Of a stretch of 64,000 nucleotides of DNA, positions 63,008-64,000 are shown piece by piece. The notes under the pieces are model-generated. The model saw only the letters and a list, made by a program, of their open reading frames with translations. It searched no databases and was not told the DNA's origin. A program made the translations under genes and the position numbers. This DNA is from Pseudomonas sp. Irchel 3H7. Its GTDB lineage: Bacteria; Pseudomonadota; Gammaproteobacteria; Pseudomonadales; Pseudomonadaceae. The stretch spans positions 186,001 to 250,000 of the forward strand of contig NZ_FYEA01000009.1 of the NCBI RefSeq assembly GCF_900187605.1, read 5' to 3'. Numbering within the stretch: position 1 is the first letter of the stretch; every line of letters begins with the position of its first letter.

Positions 63008-64000
63008 ATGACGCGCACTGGAAAAATCTTCAGCTGGACCTTCGCCATCCTCGTGCTGCTACTGGCCGTGCTGGTATTGGTCATCGTGTTCTTCGACTGG
63101 AACCGGATCAAACCGCCGCTCAACGCCAAAGTCTCGGAAGAACTGCACCGACCGTTTGCCATCAACGGCAATCTCGCGGTGATCTGGCAGCGCGAGCCGG
63201 ACGAGGGTGGCTGGCGCGCGTGGGTGCCGTGGCCGCACGTGGTCGCCGAGGACTTGAGCCTGGGCAACCCGGACTGGTCGAAGCAACCGCAGATGGTCAC
63301 GCTCAAGCGCGTTGAGCTGCGTATCTCGCCGCTGGCGCTGTTGGCGCAACGGGTGGTGATTCCGCGCATCGACCTGACCGAGCCCAATGCCCAGTTGCAG
63401 CGTCTGGCCGATGGCCGCGCCAACTGGACGTTCAAGTTCGACCCGAAAGATCCGAACGCTGAACCGTCGAACTGGGTGGTCGACATCGGCGCGATCGGGT
63501 TCGACAAGGGGCACGTCACCCTCGACGATCAGACACTCAAGACCAATCTCGATGTGCTGATCGATCCGCTGGGCAAGCCGATCCCGTACAGCGACATCGT
63601 TGGTGCCAAGGCGGCGAAAACCGCGCAGGACAATGGCGGTGCGCCGCAGGATTATGCGTTTGCCTTGAAGGTCAAAGGCCAATACCACGGGCAGAACCTC
63701 ACCGGCCAAGGCAAGATCGGCGGGTTGCTCGCCTTGCAGGATGCGCGCAAGCCATTCCCGCTGCAGGCCCAGGCGAAGATCGGCGACACCAGCATCGAAC
63801 TGGCTGGCACGCTGACCGATCCGCTCAATCTCGGCGCCCTCGATCTGCGCCTGAAACTGGCCGGCGCCAGCCTCGGCAATCTCTATCCGCTGACCGGCGT
63901 GACCCTGCCGGACACCCCACCGTACGCCACCGACGGCCATTTGATCGCCAAGCTGCATGACGAGGCCGGGGCGAAATTTACCTATGAGCAGTTCAACGGC
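63008..64000 (+). CDS. AsmA-family protein (partial, runs off the window)
   Basis: The frame is open to the last base; 331 codons are present. The product starts MTRTGKIFSWTFAILVLLL, with one N-terminal membrane anchor at about 8-30, and goes on as the repeated beta-strand pattern of AsmA-like proteins (FAINGNLAVIWQ, LSLGNPDWS, RVELRISPLALL, ADGRANWTF). These large proteins bridge the periplasm and are thought to carry phospholipids to the outer membrane. An AGGAG site lies about nine bases before the ATG. Confidence 0.88.
   Translation, partial: MTRTGKIFSWTFAILVLLLAVLVLVIVFFDWNRIKPPLNAKVSEELHRPFAINGNLAVIWQREPDEGGWRAWVPWPHVVAEDLSLGNPDWSKQPQMVTLKRVELRISPLALLAQRVVIPRIDLTEPNAQLQRLADGRANWTFKFDPKDPNAEPSNWVVDIGAIGFDKGHVTLDDQTLKTNLDVLIDPLGKPIPYSDIVGAKAAKTAQDNGGAPQDYAFALKVKGQYHGQNLTGQGKIGGLLALQDARKPFPLQAQAKIGDTSIELAGTLTDPLNLGALDLRLKLAGASLGNLYPLTGVTLPDTPPYATDGHLIAKLHDEAGAKFTYEQFNG

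Overview
The window looks like a chromosomal segment of a fluorescent-group Pseudomonas. It is GC-rich, carries many Pseudomonas-type REP palindromes, and follows the gene order known from P. aeruginosa: mutL-miaA-hfq-hflX-hflK-hflC-hisZ-purA, rnr-rlmB-rpsF-rpsR-rplI-dnaB, azu-nadE-pncB, a Liv-type ABC operon, ureG-ureF-ureE and desT. No rRNA operon, prophage, intact insertion sequence or CRISPR array was seen.

Region by region. 1-7.7 kb (+): mutL tail, tRNA modification (miaA), RNA chaperone (hfq), ribosome-associated GTPase (hflX), the HflKC membrane complex, hisZ and purA. 7.8-9.8 kb (+): a chemoreceptor. 9.9-12.4 kb (-): ferric-iron ABC permease and binding protein without an ATPase. 12.7-13.15 kb (-): two near-identical tRNA-Leu(CAG) units, each with its own promoter and terminator. 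13.3-20.6 kb (+): RNase R, RlmB, the S6/S18/DUF2232/L9 cluster and DnaB. 20.6-28.0 kb (-): two large genes resembling secreted effectors. One is a 1555-residue protein with three leucine-rich modules and a C-terminal NEL-type E3 ubiquitin-ligase-like domain; its 873-residue neighbour shares its N-terminal domain. 28.2-30.5 kb (+): YgiQ-like radical SAM protein. 31.0-37.7 kb (+): a cassette of two transglutaminase-like proteins (one fused to DUF2126) and a circularly permuted ATP-grasp/alpha-E protein, probably a peptide-ligase system. 37.9-41.7 kb: small protein and LOG protein (-), azurin (+), nadE-pncB (-). 41.8-44.9 kb: an AT-richer accessory patch with two overlapping small genes, an AGCS symporter and a divergent HTH regulator. 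45.0-49.0 kb: LysR regulator and the lysine-catabolic amaB-amaA pair. 49.3-54.5 kb (+): a five-gene branched-chain amino-acid ABC operon behind a textbook sigma-54 promoter. 54.7-55.3 kb: non-coding DNA with DnaA-box-like sites. 55.4-58.5 kb: SDR, CDF transporter (+), AGE-family isomerase (-). 58.7-61.1 kb (-): HupE/UreJ, UreG, UreF, UreE. 61.4-62.6 kb (-): DesT-like TetR regulator and a 14-residue-repeat periplasmic protein. 63.0 kb to the end (+): AsmA-family protein, cut by the window edge.

The best candidates for little-described biology are the paired NEL/LRR effector genes, the DUF2126-ATP-grasp-transglutaminase cassette and the non-coding DnaA-box region. All functional calls come from reading motifs by eye; no database search was run.
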